Shown: positions 1 through 14,415, numbered from the stretch's first letter. The stretch is DNA of 64,000 bases from Chrysoperla carnea (GCF_905475395.1 NC_058341.1:34859501-34923500); one strand, 5' to 3'. Program-made: numbers and translations. Notes: generated from the sequence alone by a model not told the origin.

Positions 1-1767
1 GTCGTCAAGGTTATGCGTAACAATTCTTTTAATTCAGAGAGGATTGTTCAAATAAGAAGATAGCAGAATAAAAAATAAACAACCATTTTTGCAACACTCA
101 GCAAATTATAGTGTCCTACTTCCGAAACATTGAAATAATAAATATGAAGCGTACAATGCAGTTAAAAATTTTCTAGATCATCTAAAAGACCGTCAGGTTA
201 TAAAAATTGCTAGACACGATCTTGACAACCGACTCTAAAGTTTCCAGTCGTTCCGATATGACTGTCAAATACAACAAATCCAACCGTATTTAGAATACTA
301 AACGAACTAATTTGGTCTGAACTGTTTAGGAGCATTTCTCCGACTAGTATCCAAATAAAAGTATTGATGCTCTAATTTATATTCAGAACTTATAACCTAG
401 AAGATAAACGACTTTCTCGTTCTATTTGTAACCAAAGTTTTTCATTTAAAGCTTTCATAATTTGGTTCTTCTTAATATAACAGTACATCATTAACTAGAT
501 ATTCCTACTAAAATTAAGATTAATGGTTGAATACAATTCTACAAAGTTTACTCTTCGTTTTCAATAATCAATTGAAATGATTTACATAAAATACTGTAAA
601 ACTTATTGAATTTTCATAAAAATTACGTTCAAAATAGAATAACTAAGTTAAACTAAGTTTTAGAAAACCACCAAATCAACACCAAAAAAGATCACCAGAA
701 AAAAGTATTCTCAAAATTAGAAATAAACAGTAATATATTCCAATAATAATAGTAACACAAATTGCATATCCTTAAGATAATTTATGGAAAAAAAAAAAGA
801 TTTTTAAAAGAAATATAATTACTAATTAATTATTTCTATTTTAAAACATTCAAGATGATTCTGGAGCATCTTTCCAAGGTCGATTTTTTACAGCATTTTA
901 TTTTATAAGGCCATTTTTTTATATTCTAAGAAAAATATATCCGTCAAAATGTTTACTTAAATATCAGATTACATAATTAAAAGTAAATTAACTTAATAAC
1001 AAAGTAAAGTCTTCTTTCTTAAACTTTAATCCAAATTGTCATAATTTTAAAGGTATAATGTTAGTTTCGATTAAATCGTGCACATTTTCTAGTAACGTTT
1101 AAAGTCCATTTGAACTGAGTAAAGGTTTCATCATTTTATAAGAACGTTTATTTTTAAGCAGAATTTTTAGTTTTTTGGATCATAAAACTGCGTATAAATA
1201 AATGATGTTTTAAAAACCATTTAACATCGTTTATAATTTATAAAATTCATTAAAAATTTTTTGGCTTTTTTAAACAATTATTTATATACTTAACTAGTTA
1301 ATTTATAATTTTTATATGGGTTTACATAAAGTGGTTTCCAATCGGAGTGTACGAACTTATAATTTATATAACAACTTTTTTTTTGTCTTTTCAATATTTT
1401 TTTAAAGTGAAAACAAAAACGATTTTATTTTTAGAGGATCTTATTACGAGTCTAGAAAAAAATCTGTTTTTTGAGCCCGAAAATCTCTTGTAACCTATTA
1501 ATTAACACGGAAATTTAAAAAAATGTTTAATATTCCTTGTATTTATAACGGACTAGAAAGTATAAAACAATTTCTCTTATACTTAAAGGTTGGTGCAAAT
1601 GAAGTTAAAATTCGTAGGCAATTTGAAACGTAACTGAAAAACGGTCAACCAGCGCAAAGATAGCAACTCGCTGCCTTTGATATAATCTTACAGTTTTATC
1701 TATGACACTAACCGATTACGAACGTGAAATTTAAACTGATTCAAATAGGACAGTAAAAGATGTTACA
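1..1767. other. Gene-free AT-rich stretch
   Basis: Reading both strands shows only AT-rich sequence with frequent stops in all frames. There are no long open frames, no recognisable protein motif and no clear repeat structure. It could be intergenic, or intron of a gene whose exons lie outside the window. Confidence 0.6.
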
Positions 1768-2189
1768 AATAAAAGAAAATGAAAGAAACTACCCGCATTT
1801 TGCTAAACCTCATGAAATGTGTTTCTTAGGTGTCAAATGTCATTAGTAAGGCATGAGTTAGTGATTCAAATGTTTCTATTTGTTAATAAGCAATAAACTC
1901 TTAATTCAATGAAACGGTTAATGTTAAACTTGACTTATTAATAAATAGACAACTTGAATTACATATACGTTATACATGTATATAATAGTTTTCTATTATT
2001 TGGCAAACATTTTACATTTACGTCACACAAGTTGCCTATTTACTAATTTTTTAAGTGAACTTTAATATGTTAAGAAACAGAAACATTTGCACCACTAACT
2101 CATGCATTTCTAATGATATTTGACACCTAAGAAACACATTCCAAGAGCTACAGCAAAATGCGAGCAGTTTCTTTCATTTTCCTTTATTA
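1768..2189. repeat. Foldback element, arms about 120 bp
   Basis: The left arm (about 1768-1884) is repeated in reverse complement at about 2071-2189. Long shared blocks surround a TGTTTCTTAGGTGTCAAAT core and a GCATGAGTTAGTG block. The loop of about 185 bp is AT-rich and non-coding. This is the form of a miniature inverted-repeat (foldback) DNA transposon. I cannot see a clean target-site duplication, so the superfamily is unassigned. Confidence 0.75.
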
Positions 2190-2754
2190 GCCGATATTTG
2201 TCTGTACTGTACTAAAACGTTTTCAAGTATGAAATTTTTAAAGCAGGCAATCTTACGAATAGAGTCATACCTATCTAGGTACATGTACCTGAGTTGCTTT
2301 TTGGCTAATAATATATATATCAAAAAAAGTTATGCAAACTGCTTCAATTTCGGACACTCTTAATGTAATAGAACCAATTAATAAAAATATTTAATTCTTT
2401 TTTTTATATTTTTTTATAAATTTATTCTGATAATTTATATGAATATTGTATATATAATTAATTTTAGGTGTGGTGGACCACTACACACAAAAATATCTTG
2501 ATCTGATTTTAATGACATTTAAGTAAATAAAACAAACGGCCTTCATCAGTTTTTTTTTATTATGTTTTTGTGTAATACAAACTAGTCGTAAATATATGGA
2601 GCATTTAAAATTATTACATCTTTTAGATTTTAATCTGGTTTACATTTAAGATGATATACTTTTTTTTTATTTTGGTTGTTGATGTTTTGCAATGTCCATA
2701 GTTTAGGGCGTAAGATTGTTTAATCGATACTAAGTTGGTTGCTTCATATTTTTT

Positions 2755-3335
2755 AACCTACTTCAAAACAAAAAGAAACAGATGAAAACAATCAATTGAC
2801 TGAGTAAACAGTTGAAATACCATGTATGGACAGTGTTGATGACGCAATCGTTTGCTATTTTACGTTACGTAGGTAAAGAAAGATATCCACTCTGCGATAG
2901 CTACACATACATAATTGATATTCACATATAATACATACTATAAAAGTACCTAATTTACGCTCTCGCGGGTTTCAAACGAAATATTTTTATAAGGAACATT
3001 TTTTATTTTTAAACTTTTGTTCTATCTCTAACGGCTTACAAGATGGGTCTTACGGATCGAAGACCCACTTGCCCTTTAATGCTTATTTACGAACTCGAAC
3101 TGACTTTTTACGTCCTAAGCACGCCATAAAAATTTCACCATGATATCTCTTTTTGTTTTTGAGTTATCATGTCGACAGAAAGGCGGACAGACGGATAAAC
3201 GAAAACGGACTAATTAGATGATTATATGAACACCTGTACCAAAATTTTGTTCGTAGCATCAATATTTTTAAGCGTTACAAACTTCGGACTAAACTTAGTA
3301 TACCTTGATATATTTCATATATGCATGGTTTAAAA
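2755..3335 (-). repeat. Long dispersed repeat, copy 1
   Basis: This stretch reappears in reverse complement at about 33790-34400. The shared blocks include AAATACCATGTATGGACAGT, the GATATCCACT block, TTTGTTCTATCTCTAACGG, and the terminal TTACAAACTTCGGACTAAAC followed by a short TATATGAAATATA palindrome. No open frame is kept. A third, shorter copy lies near 26380-26500. The class is unknown. Confidence 0.75.
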
Positions 3336-6300
3336 ACTTACAATTCGCTTATATGTTACTTCATGTGCAACGATAATCAAATGTGCAAAGGTCAGTCACT
3401 CATTAGGACGGTTTTCTGTTTTAATTGAAGCGGTGGCGGTTTGATGTAGAGTAATTGTTTGTTTTTTTTTATATATAGTTCAATTTTGGTAAATTTGGAA
3501 TGCCCATTTGAAAGTATTTTTCCTGGCCATAAAAATTATAGTGTCTAAATCTCTGCGTATCTCCAAAATTTGTTTTTTATTTAACAAGAACGTTGCTAGC
3601 TGGTGCACCAGAGGAGGAAGGAGAATAGCGGGGAGATCAAAGCGCGAACTGTGACAGAATCCCGCAGACCTACGAAATTCGATCTTTCTATAATTTGAAA
3701 TAACCTGAAAATATATTAAATCTGTTTGAGTCGTTGTTTTTTATTAGCTTTAAACAAATAAAAAAATTTTCATAAAACTCATCTTTTTAGCAAGAAATCA
3801 GACAGCTTGGATGCAGTTTTATAATCAAAAAATTCCAACTTGAGCTCTTCTTGTAATGTTTAAGGTTAAATTGAAACTAAATTCTTACCACCTTCAAAGC
3901 ATCGGGTGTTAATTTATATTACCTAAATTATTCTTATGACAATTACTTATTGCTAAAAAGTATTTATATCGAATTTAGTTTAAATGTCAAATGCATTTTA
4001 GCTTGCGGTAAAAGAATTTTGTATCAATTTCAGAGTTGAACACATTGATCTGCTTTACTTATTGCATTATTTTGTATCAATATACGTATAAGATTACATT
4101 ATGTAATATTTTTATAAGTTCGTATCTATTTAATTTGTTTAAATTTGATTATCATTGTAAAAAATCTTTAATCTATTTTTGACACGTTAGAAGATTGGTT
4201 CCGCCTATAAAATGGTAATCAGTTAAATTTTGAAATTATACTAGGTATCTACATCAATTATGCCCTTCAGTTCTTTTGAGATGTAATAAATTATGATATT
4301 GATTTATAGTATTTATCTAACATACAATTTCTTTTTTAAATCATTTCCCATATTAGTAGTTAATTATTGTATTGCGTGCTTAAAGTGCTACCGCGAGAAG
4401 ACAAGTTCTATTGGCGCTTAAAAATCAAGATTTCAATATTTCGTTAGATTCTATCGTAAAGGACGTAGAAAGCCTACAAAAGAAAAGTTTTTGCGTTACA
4501 TAATAATATTTATTTAATAACCGAAATTAATAATTTAAAATAGACAAATTCGATAAAAATGAAAATGAAATTTAGTCGAAAAAGCCTTGATGTAAAAGCC
4601 ATGGCGTTGTTGAATAGTCCGCCTCTGATTATATGTTTGTAGTTCAAAATACTGCGAATATAAAAAGTAAACTATACGAGTGCAAACTTTAATTAAAAGT
4701 TTTTAATTTCAGAATCAAATTAAAATTTCTTTATACTGAAAACATATTAATTTCCTACATAAGTACATACGTATACTTTATGTAATAAATATTTAAATTA
4801 TGCAAAAATATTTATAACTTTTGAATCTTTTGAAATGATATTGAAAAGTTCTACTTTATATTTTTTTCAAACTATTTCAATCAATTCGTCGTAATAATGG
4901 GGTGTTCTTTGATCACACTCAGCATCCATTCGTCTATTTCTTTATCAATATCCTCTTTATACTGGAGTTTTCAATACAAAGAAGGTACATTTTCTTATAT
5001 TGAATAACAAAAGAAAAATAGTTTTACAAGTATATTGTATTTACACCGCATGCGGTAAAAAAAAATTAGCTTTGTTAGAAATATAAGTATGAGATATTAG
5101 TGATGCCGCGAAATCTTCATTTTTTGGAGATTTTTGGGTTTATTTTTATATCGTTTTAGTCAAAATTCTAAAACAATCATTTTGGTTCAGAACTAAATCA
5201 ATTTCAACCTTTCACCAAGCAAATATATTAAAGGTTTTGGTTGCTCATTTTTTACGCACGTAATAATGATTCTAATACCAAAGTCAAAGACGATTCATGG
5301 TTACAATATAAATTTTTTAGTCTGGCCCAATAAAATGGTAGATGCAGAGCGGTTAACGATTACTCTCAGTCTATTAGGTATGTTTGCAATGAGCGAGCTC
5401 ACATAAAAACTCTAAGCAGATTCCTGAGAAGATTTTGAAACCTGGATTATTAATTAATTACTCGACCAAAAGTTTCTATTTGGACTAGTAGGATCATATT
5501 TCTATTTCAAGGAGCTTCATTTTTTTATCACTTTTTGCATACCAAAAATAAGAAACGGAGGCGTAGGTAGCTTTGGTGGCTTTAATCAATTAAAATTTAC
5601 AGAACATGTTGTCAGAACGCGATTATTTGACTCTTAGAGTACACGGTATATAATTTTGATGCGAAATTATATCTTTAGGTAAAGCCGAATAATAATATTA
5701 AAGCCTAGCTCTTTTATAATTTCTGAAATTTTTTTATTGCTTAAATTTTTGCGAAAACAATAGCAATGCTTTGAAGACGATACATGCATTTAGAGAAATT
5801 TGGAGTATAAATAATATAAATTTTTTTTAAAATTTAAATTAAAACTATTAAACGTCTTGTATTAATAGTTAAAGGGCTATCAGAAAGCTTTACACTCGTC
5901 TTGAATATCGAGAATTTGACATAGCCCTTGATATTTAAATTTCTCGCGACAATACTATAAAACATAGTTCTTTGTTTAAGTTTAGTAAGGTAGTTTTCTA
6001 TACATATAATACAGCAAAGCATTTTCTATCATTAATTTACTAATATTGAATACGCTTTGTACTGTAAAAATAAGAATCGCTCAAGGACATTCTTTATAAA
6101 AACTAATTGATACGAAAAATATTGAACAATTTTCTTAGACGGTAAAAACTATTAATAAGAAACTATGTTTTTTATTAGGTACATATTTCTTACCCCGTAC
6201 CCGTTCCACCAAAAAACTATTAAGAACTCATGTCTAAAAGAATATGAATAACAGTTTATTAGCTTCAAATCAGCATTTATTACCATTTGTCCATTCATAG

Positions 6301-7240
6301 ATTCTATTATAGCATGTAATAATTACTAAAATGTTTTATTAATCAATTTCTCTTAAACCGTACAGAGAATCAACTTGAAATTTTAACAGAAGAGATACTA
6401 AGTTTTCAGTTTGGATATTTTGTAGATCTGTATTTGGAAAAAATTAATTTTGAAAATTATTTTTTTACACAATTTGTGGTATATTAGGCTAGGATATTAC
6501 CTAAATAACTATGGCCTCATAATCATTTAGATAAAATAGTACAATTAATTAAACCACATTTTACCAGGTTACATTTATTTAATTACATTGTTAATAATCA
6601 TTTATATCTGAGTAATTATGGTGGTTTTATCATATTAACAACAGAAATGTTTTTAAGCAATATTTTTACAAGATAATTTACAATGGTTATGTTATTAAAA
6701 CTTTTCCATTATGTTATTCTATGTGTGAATACAAATGTTTTAATCTGTATCAAAGTTATGTAGGCAAAAATTTGTATTAAAATTTCTAAATTAATTTTTT
6801 TTCAATTCTCTTTAATTAAATTCAAGAAGTGTAGAACAAAGTATTAACGATACGGACACATAAACCAATTATTCACCAAACATGTTTTCCTACCGCCAGA
6901 TCAAAAATAAAGTCACTTTAACAAAAATTTAATTTTATTAGTTAAAATCGTTTGCAAACATATTTATTATCTAATAGATTGAAATTTCACAGGAAAGTGG
7001 ACAAAGAATGTTTATCCAAAAATACACGCCGTTAATTTGGCGACGTCTCGGCATGTATCATAATCCAAAACAAAGCACGCAGGGATGTTTTAATTTGATT
7101 TTTCTATACAAATTTATTGCTACCTATTGCCACTTGAATCGATTGCTAGAAACATTTGGATAACAATGTTCAAAGAAACTAGAAATACAATGATTCACTT
7201 ACGTAAATCGTAGAGGGATGACCCAAAAGTTTTGACACTA
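3336..7240. other. Gene-free stretch
   Basis: AT-rich DNA with no supportable exon. Around 3600-3690 there is a less AT-rich island that does not translate to anything recognisable. Short open frames here, such as 5834-6022 on the minus strand, are rich in I, K, N, L and F and lack any motif or splice context, so I treat them as chance. Confidence 0.55.
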
Positions 7241-7520
7241 GATTTCTTTATTCATTCATTCAATAGGGGGTTGTTTGAAAAAGATAAATCTGATTTTGCG
7301 TATTCGGGAAATTTACCCTTTCGCCGCCATCTTGAAGAATGTTTTTTTTTACGTTTTGGCTCATATCTTGCGTTCTATTCATTCAAATTTGATGATTTTG
7401 ACGCGTTGAACTTGCCTGCGTTTTATTTTCAAACTCACATGTAGAAACAAAGTTCAAAAAAATACGCAAAATCAGATTTAAGGTCTCCAAACAACCCTTT
7501 TGAATGAATAAATAAGAAAT
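7241..7520. repeat. Foldback element, arms about 60 bp
   Basis: The left arm at 7241-7309 (ATTCATTCA, GGGTTGTTTG, AAATCTGATTTTGCGTATT) is matched in reverse complement at about 7460-7520. The 150-bp middle gives a short open frame that belongs to the element rather than to a host gene. It is likely a miniature inverted-repeat DNA transposon, superfamily unassigned. Confidence 0.75.
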
Positions 7521-10500
7521 ATATGGACTACAAGGACTAATGACACATTCATTTTCATTTCATCTTTGAACACCTTTTTTGGATTCAAGGGAAGAAAATC
7601 TCTTAGACATTTCACAAAATTCAACTAAACCAATCCAAGAATTTTGTATCTTGTATGATACAACTTGATTCTCTTTGGATTTCATAACTTTGATTTGAAC
7701 TGGCGAAGTATTCAATTCTATTCTAGTAAAATTTACTCAATCATTTTGAGTTGAGTATTGACAAGAATAAAAAATTTTATCTCCATTTCGTTAAAAGAGA
7801 TCAGTGACTAGACTACGACGATTATGTTATAACTGATGAACTTCGACCGCCGAAACTAAAGCACATGGCCTCCAACTTCCAATCAGATTTTACGCATTTT
7901 TTTTCTTGTTGATGGTACTGGCTAATGATTCTAAATTAGTTTTCAGATTTTTTCCATCAGCCTAAAAGATTGGAATATCATTTCTCGCTGGATTTAGGAT
8001 AACAAATTCTTTATAGACAGCAGATAAAGTTAAGTGTCTCAATCTCAGAGAACTGTAATACGATTCCGAATTAAAAATTTTAAATAATTTATCAAATTAA
8101 ACACTTGCGAACCTTCTATGGTGTGAATAGTTAGTATTGAAGATATACTATTATGTTATTCCAGACTGATTAATATCATAATTTAAAAATACAATTTAAT
8201 GTAATCACTATAATCACCAATTCAATTTAGTTTAGACAGGAGATCTATGAGTAAGATTCTTTACGAAGATTAACAGTTTTTGTTTTTATGGTTCTTTTAA
8301 TGTAGTATTATTATGATTATGATGTAATTAAAGTATGTTGATAAATAGAGATATAATCTCAAAATTACTATGTTAAGATATACCTAATGACCTAATTTAG
8401 TTTAGTGAGTATTTTGTATTTCAGCAATAGACTAATGCAGGGAAACATCAGTTTTATATTAATGAGTACAGTTTGAATGTAATTTCGATAAAAACTTCCC
8501 TCCTGAATTCACAAATCCTTATGCAGACGAATAAAATTGGTCGGAAAACCCTCGAATTATTAATTTTATCACGTTCGTTTACAAATTCATCATATTTCAA
8601 CATTAAGCACCAAAAGGTTCAAAAATTCTCTGTATGAAAATATAATAACTTTAAGAGTAATTAAAACTCTTCATCAATTTGCTTCAACAAGCCGTTTCAA
8701 AAATTGTATTTTTAAGACGAAATCGAATTTTTTGGTCAATATACGTGCTATATTTAGGAAATAAATAAGATTCTGTAGATAATACTTCATATTTTTACTT
8801 AAAAGCTTACAATAAAACATTTCCATTATGTTAGGATATGAACTATTAGATAGTAGAGCATTGAAATTCTGCCTCACAAACTTGTACTTTTTGAGACGTT
8901 AAAAATCGGGATAGATCTCACATAATAAACATGTTGAGAAATTAATGTAAAAACACTCTCTTTAGGTATACTTGAGACACAAATTCCAATCATTATTTTC
9001 AATGTTTTGGCTTCAGCGAAAAGGTACTGAATCATCCTATTTAAGAGGCTTTAACATGTTTCGAAGTTTAACAAAGGAAACAGCAAGAGTAAAAAGAATG
9101 GAAATATCAATTTGAAATAACTAAGTTATTGTAGAATATTGTCTATCAAAAGCATTTTGCAAAATTGCTGAAAAATCAAAGATTGAACCTTAATTTAATT
9201 CAAAATTCGTAAAATGCAAATCCCGTATTATGAAAAATTAAAACTAATGCTGCCATAATGAAATATGGTCCTAGATTTTGATTTATACACCCAGCATTTT
9301 CATCATTAAATTCCATTCAGTTGAATAACAAGTTATACAAAACATTTACAAATATTTAAGCGGATTAAATCAAATCCAATATATAAACAAAACAAAAAAG
9401 TTTTGTTATATACCTACCAAAATATTACGAACTAATGTTGGTTAAAACCTTTACTATAACACAACAAATGTTATTATGAATAGGATTCTGTTTTACATAG
9501 ACATCACATCAGATTATTTAATTACGAATAAAATCATAAAACCACACCAAAATCAATAACTAGCTCGTGAATGTAGTTATTACAATCACGAGCAAGCAAA
9601 ATAATTCTGGGTAATTATGTATTCATGTAAAATATACTCTAAAAAATGGCAAAAAGTCTAGGTGTCCGATTTTCTCATTTCTGATTCAGAAGTAGTTGAA
9701 AAGTATATTTTTCACTAGAATAAGGGAAAATTTCCTTGGTTTTATAAAAATGATTTATCAAATAGCTTGATACCCGCCCGCTTCGGCGGGTTTAAAAATA
9801 AAGACTGGTAAGACCAGCCTTTAAAGGTGAAAATGAGACAGTATAACCCAAAGTATAGACAACATTCATTAAAGCCTTCTGGTTTTTAACCAGGAGAATT
9901 TCAACACCACGAGCACCACTTCAAGTTCATCAAATCAAAACATTATGTTTAAAGATCAGAATAATATTTTTGCAAGTGGAATTAAATGAAAGTAGGTCGC
10001 TTCCCTCGAGTGTTAACACTCTAAGGTCTGTGTCATGAAGTTTAATTGACTCACTCCCTTGTGTACAATTAATTAAAGAGGTATTTTGATCAATTACATT
10101 TAATTAATTATTATTTTTTTAAAACCGGTAAAGTAATATCGCTAATTATATTTATATTTATATCAATAATTTATATATTTTTTGTTATAAAATAAAAAAA
10201 TGTACACATTTTAAGAGAAGGTCAAATGTAGTATGAAACTTGACGACTGAATACATCTTTTTTATTTATATCAATATAAAATTTATCAATTTATAGGATA
10301 GAAGTAATAACAATAATAATAATAATACTGGGGTTTAACCTCCGTTGCTCAGATATACACGTCTAGAACAGAGGCAACCCGCATCATTATTTATTAGTCA
10401 AACCATTAAAGGTGGTTGTGCCTTCACTCGCTCGGCTGCTTATCCAGTTTATGGGATAGAAGAACTTTTTTTCTTCCAAATAGAAGGAGTATTGCCATCA

Positions 10501-13500
10501 AAAGCTAATTTGAAAGGATGAAGGTCATTATTGCTGATGACCTGAATCTACTTCTGCCTATTTACTCTAGATCTTAGGCCAGTAACCCATTAAAACTTAA
10601 TTTGATAAACCGAAAGATCCGACTCGGTTATATTCATCACAAAAAATTTCAGTAATTCTGTTGAACAAAATATGAGACACATTTCTTGAAGAATTGGGTA
10701 AAAAATATGTATTTTCTGGTTTCCTTTCCAACTCTTCTTACATAGAAAAGAATTGCCAAACAACAATACTTGTAGTTGTCCAGCAATCTCAATGCATAAT
10801 TATAATTTATATTCCAGATTATATTGTTCAGATTAATTGGCTAACAGTAAAGGTACAATTGTGCTGATAAATCAATTGCGCTTTCAATTCAATTCTTTGT
10901 TTTTTAATCAATTTTAATTTCGCTTTCAAATTTTGTCATGGTATCAATTCTAGTTTTGCATTTTTATGGCTAATATGACCAATTCGACACAAAGATTATC
11001 CCTTATCTAGAGGGTTTCCAAATAACACATGCAATGAAAAAAATTTCTTTAAATATTCAAACAATACAATATAAATCCATTGTCTATGGGTATTCACATA
11101 ATTTTAGAGGGTCGTGATATTCTTTTTTTTTTAGACTGGAAAGTTCTCGGTTCAATTTTTCTGAATTTTTCCAACTGAAAGACATAATTATTGCATTTTT
11201 CAGTTAGAACAGTTCTCGAACTGGTTTGACGTATACTTTATTTCTGCATATAATAATTCGACAATTTTTCTTCGTAACTAGAATTTACAGCTAATATTGT
11301 ATGCGTGGTAATACAAAAAAGTGGATGCCTTGGGGAGCTAATATTCGCTTAGTATTTTATAAATTTAAACCTAAATATTGAACTGTTTTACTATATACGT
11401 TTATAATTTTAATTCTCAATATGAATAATTAAATGCCTGTGTCGTACTTCGATTTTTGATTAATTAGATTAATCATTGTATTATTATATTTAATTTATAA
11501 AACTAATCGATACTATGACTTTCAATTAAATTTGTAAAGAAATATTTTTTGAAATAAATATTTTATATGTCATGGTTATTGATTTTATTTTCATTTTTGT
11601 TGTTAATAATAAAACACAAATTTGATGACCAACCAAATTTATAATACCGTAACAAGTGTTTTGTTTTGTATTTTTATATAATTAATTTTTCTAATTCAAT
11701 GAATTTTATGTTAATTTTAAATCAATAGTACTTATTTTAAATGATATTATAATAAATATTATTATTATTATTAAATAATAATATTAATCAGGTTTCTATT
11801 TAATTGATAAATCTACCATAAAATTATTTTATGTGACAAATTTTTATCAATATAAAATATTATGCGTTTGGTTGGGTAATGATACGGCTACATTTTCAAT
11901 TAATGAAATGTAATAAATGAGCTTATGTAATTAATTTATTGATGAAAATCTAAATTGTTTTTGTGTTTTCAATGTGGAAAGAGTCTTTGGCATGGTTATT
12001 CATAAATGGGCTAAAACATCGATAATAGCTAACAAAATCGGGACTAAGAAAATCGCGATTCTTTGTTAAGACAACTATGAGATCAATCTTAGACATCCAG
12101 ATATGAACTAGAAAGAACTGACATGCCAAGCATGGTGAAAATAATTACTTTGCAGTTCGCAGAATCGGAGTTGTTTTATGTTAAAAGTCCGTTTGAAATT
12201 TTTCTACTTTACTAAGTAGGCATGATAGAAATAATCTGCTATTATTTAGACAATGAATTCAGATAACACAACGCTACAGTAGAAGAAGGTTGCTTTTATG
12301 TACATTAGGAAGGTAAATATTCGGAAGTAAAGAATTCCTTACGATCGGGTACGCTTTTCGGAAACATGTGGCTTGAAGGGTGTAACAAGGATACAGACCA
12401 ATGTACTTTTTGCACCAGACTCAAAATACTACACAGTTGTTCAAGTTGTAAGAATGGTGCTTAACGGAATAAATTCTTGAATTTTACTTTCGAGTCGTAC
12501 GTTCGATTTAAAGGAAACGTCAAGACACACTACCTAAAAACGAGAGTGGAGAAATCATCCCTGAACTTTCTGACCAGTTTCTGTCCCTAAAGTATATCAT
12601 ATTCTCACCTGTACAAGCGTAGGCTTGTTGTCTATTAGTGAGACTGAGTTAGTATATGGCATATGCTCCCGAGAATTATACCAACTTCGAGAGAAACAAG
12701 TACATTTTTCATTAAAAAAATAGAAAATAACAGATTATAATAAAATTTACGAAAATCAATAGTTTTCACAGAAATAAAATAGAATTATTCATCTGTCCAT
12801 TTCAGGCCTGTATAATATCTAATATTGTCAGAATATTTTAATCGCACACTTTTGCACTAAATCAAATTTCAAATAGAATTTTTTAAATCTGCATGAATAC
12901 TCAGGCGACTGATGATCTACATAAGAAATCAATTCAGAAGCAGCAAACCATAATTGGTATTGCATTTACATTGTTGATACCTAATCCGTATATAATAAAT
13001 TTTCAACAGTTAAGAAAGTAAGTAAATTTAAAGTGAAAGCATTATCTATTCTACATATTATAATTAACAACGTTAACCAATACAATTTATTTGTTTTTCC
13101 ATATATTTCAAATTAAATGATACATTTAAATCATTTGATAATTTCATTTCCGATTATATTCAGGATCACTAATCAGCACTCATATATATACGCATATAGA
13201 ATATTTATTTATACAAATGACTGTTTAACTGAAACCCACATGCTGAGTAAATAACTGTAGTTAGTGTATCAAGGTATGTATAATTTTGTTAAGCATTCTG
13301 TGTACAATATTCGATGTCCCTTTATGGTTAGTTTCGCCCACTTAATAAACTGGGCTCTTGGAATTTCTTTGATCTTCAATGGTCAGTTTTAATAAAATAA
13401 TTTAACATGGAATTATTATGCCAAACACAATAAATAATGTTAAATACTATATCCAATGTCTCTATTTATAAGTAGTAATTAAAAATGCTTATATTATCCG

Positions 13501-13624
13501 TATTTCTTGGCCGATTTAAGTTAATTTTAATTTAACTTTAATTAAAATTGTCATCTTTTTGTCGGTACTTTAAGGTACTCACTTACAAGATTCGTCATCT
13601 ACGTTCTACTTTCTTCTAACTTCG
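7521..13624. other. Gene-free stretch with repeat-like islands
   Basis: Mostly AT-rich non-coding DNA. Three less AT-rich islands stand out. The first is near 9770-9960, starting with a CCCGCCCGCTTCGGCGGG hairpin. The second, at 10320-10640, begins after a short AAT microsatellite. The third is at 12280-12660. None keeps a long frame or shows protein similarity I recognise; old transposon fragments are the likeliest explanation. Simple ATT/AAT runs occur near 10305 and 11755. Confidence 0.5.
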
Positions 13625-14415
13625 AGAGCAAGTTCTCAGAAAAGATCCCCTCCAGGCAGGATTGGGATGAGAACATGCTTAAACCAAAGGGTGAGGTATT
13701 TTTATCGACGGATCTAAAGTTAGGGAGAAAGGTAGGCTGTTGGATTTCTCGGCTATTTACTCGGTATGTAAGTGTATAAGACTGACCACTCTCAGGTGTG
13801 ACTACATTACTATCTTAACCGACAGCAAAACAGCTTTAAAATCCTTCAGCTCAGTCTACCCAACTTCAAAGATAGCACAAGACTGCCGTATGTCCCTCTA
13901 TGAGCTGGCGAAACAAATGTATATACATCTGACATGGTTACCGGGCCCTAAGAACAACACAAGGTTCCTCAAAAAGAATATCTTAAAAAAGGCCATGGCA
14001 GAAACGTACTTGTGGTATTACAAGACAGATATGGTCTAAGTACTGTCGTAGGCGTTCCGAAGATCTTATATCGCTTCTTAAGACGTCTATTAGCAAAATT
14101 GTTGCAGCTACGACAAGGCACTGGCTAGGCGGCAGGTACGTTGAACGCCAGGGCCTGATAATATATCACTATTGCAGGGGCTGTCACAGTGGGGAGGAGG
14201 AGGATACGATGTCTCATCCTCTATGTATAACATGTCCAGCTCTTGCCATGAGAAGTTGGACTTAGTTGATCTAGCCTTTCTTTGAAGACCTCTCCGACCT
14301 AAATTCTGTTGACGTCAAAACACTTCTGCTGTTACTAAAGAGCTTCAAATTGTTTATCTAAGTGTCTAAGTGTGCCCCACCCCAGGACAGCCACTCTAAT
14401 CTAGCCTAACCTAAA
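13625..14415 (+). mobile_element. LINE 3' fragment with RNase H domain, copy 1
   Basis: This is the decayed 3' end of a non-LTR retrotransposon of the RNase H-bearing (Jockey/I/R1/LOA-like) group. The frames show an RNase H start (FIDGSK, about 13697), the TILTDSKTALKSFSS block with its catalytic Asp (about 13820), a LTWLPGPKN block, and then HWLGG...CRGCHSGEEEDT...CPALA, the zinc-knuckle-like C-terminal end. The reading frame is broken several times. The 3' end carries no poly(A) but ends in a short CCTAA repeat. A second copy with the same order and 3' end lies at 32370-32850. The exact clade is not decided. Confidence 0.85.

Noticed and set aside
13740-14039. 99-codon open frame that could be taken for a host gene
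   Set aside because: It is the RNase H part of a decayed LINE; the same sequence order and 3' end occur again at 32370-32850.
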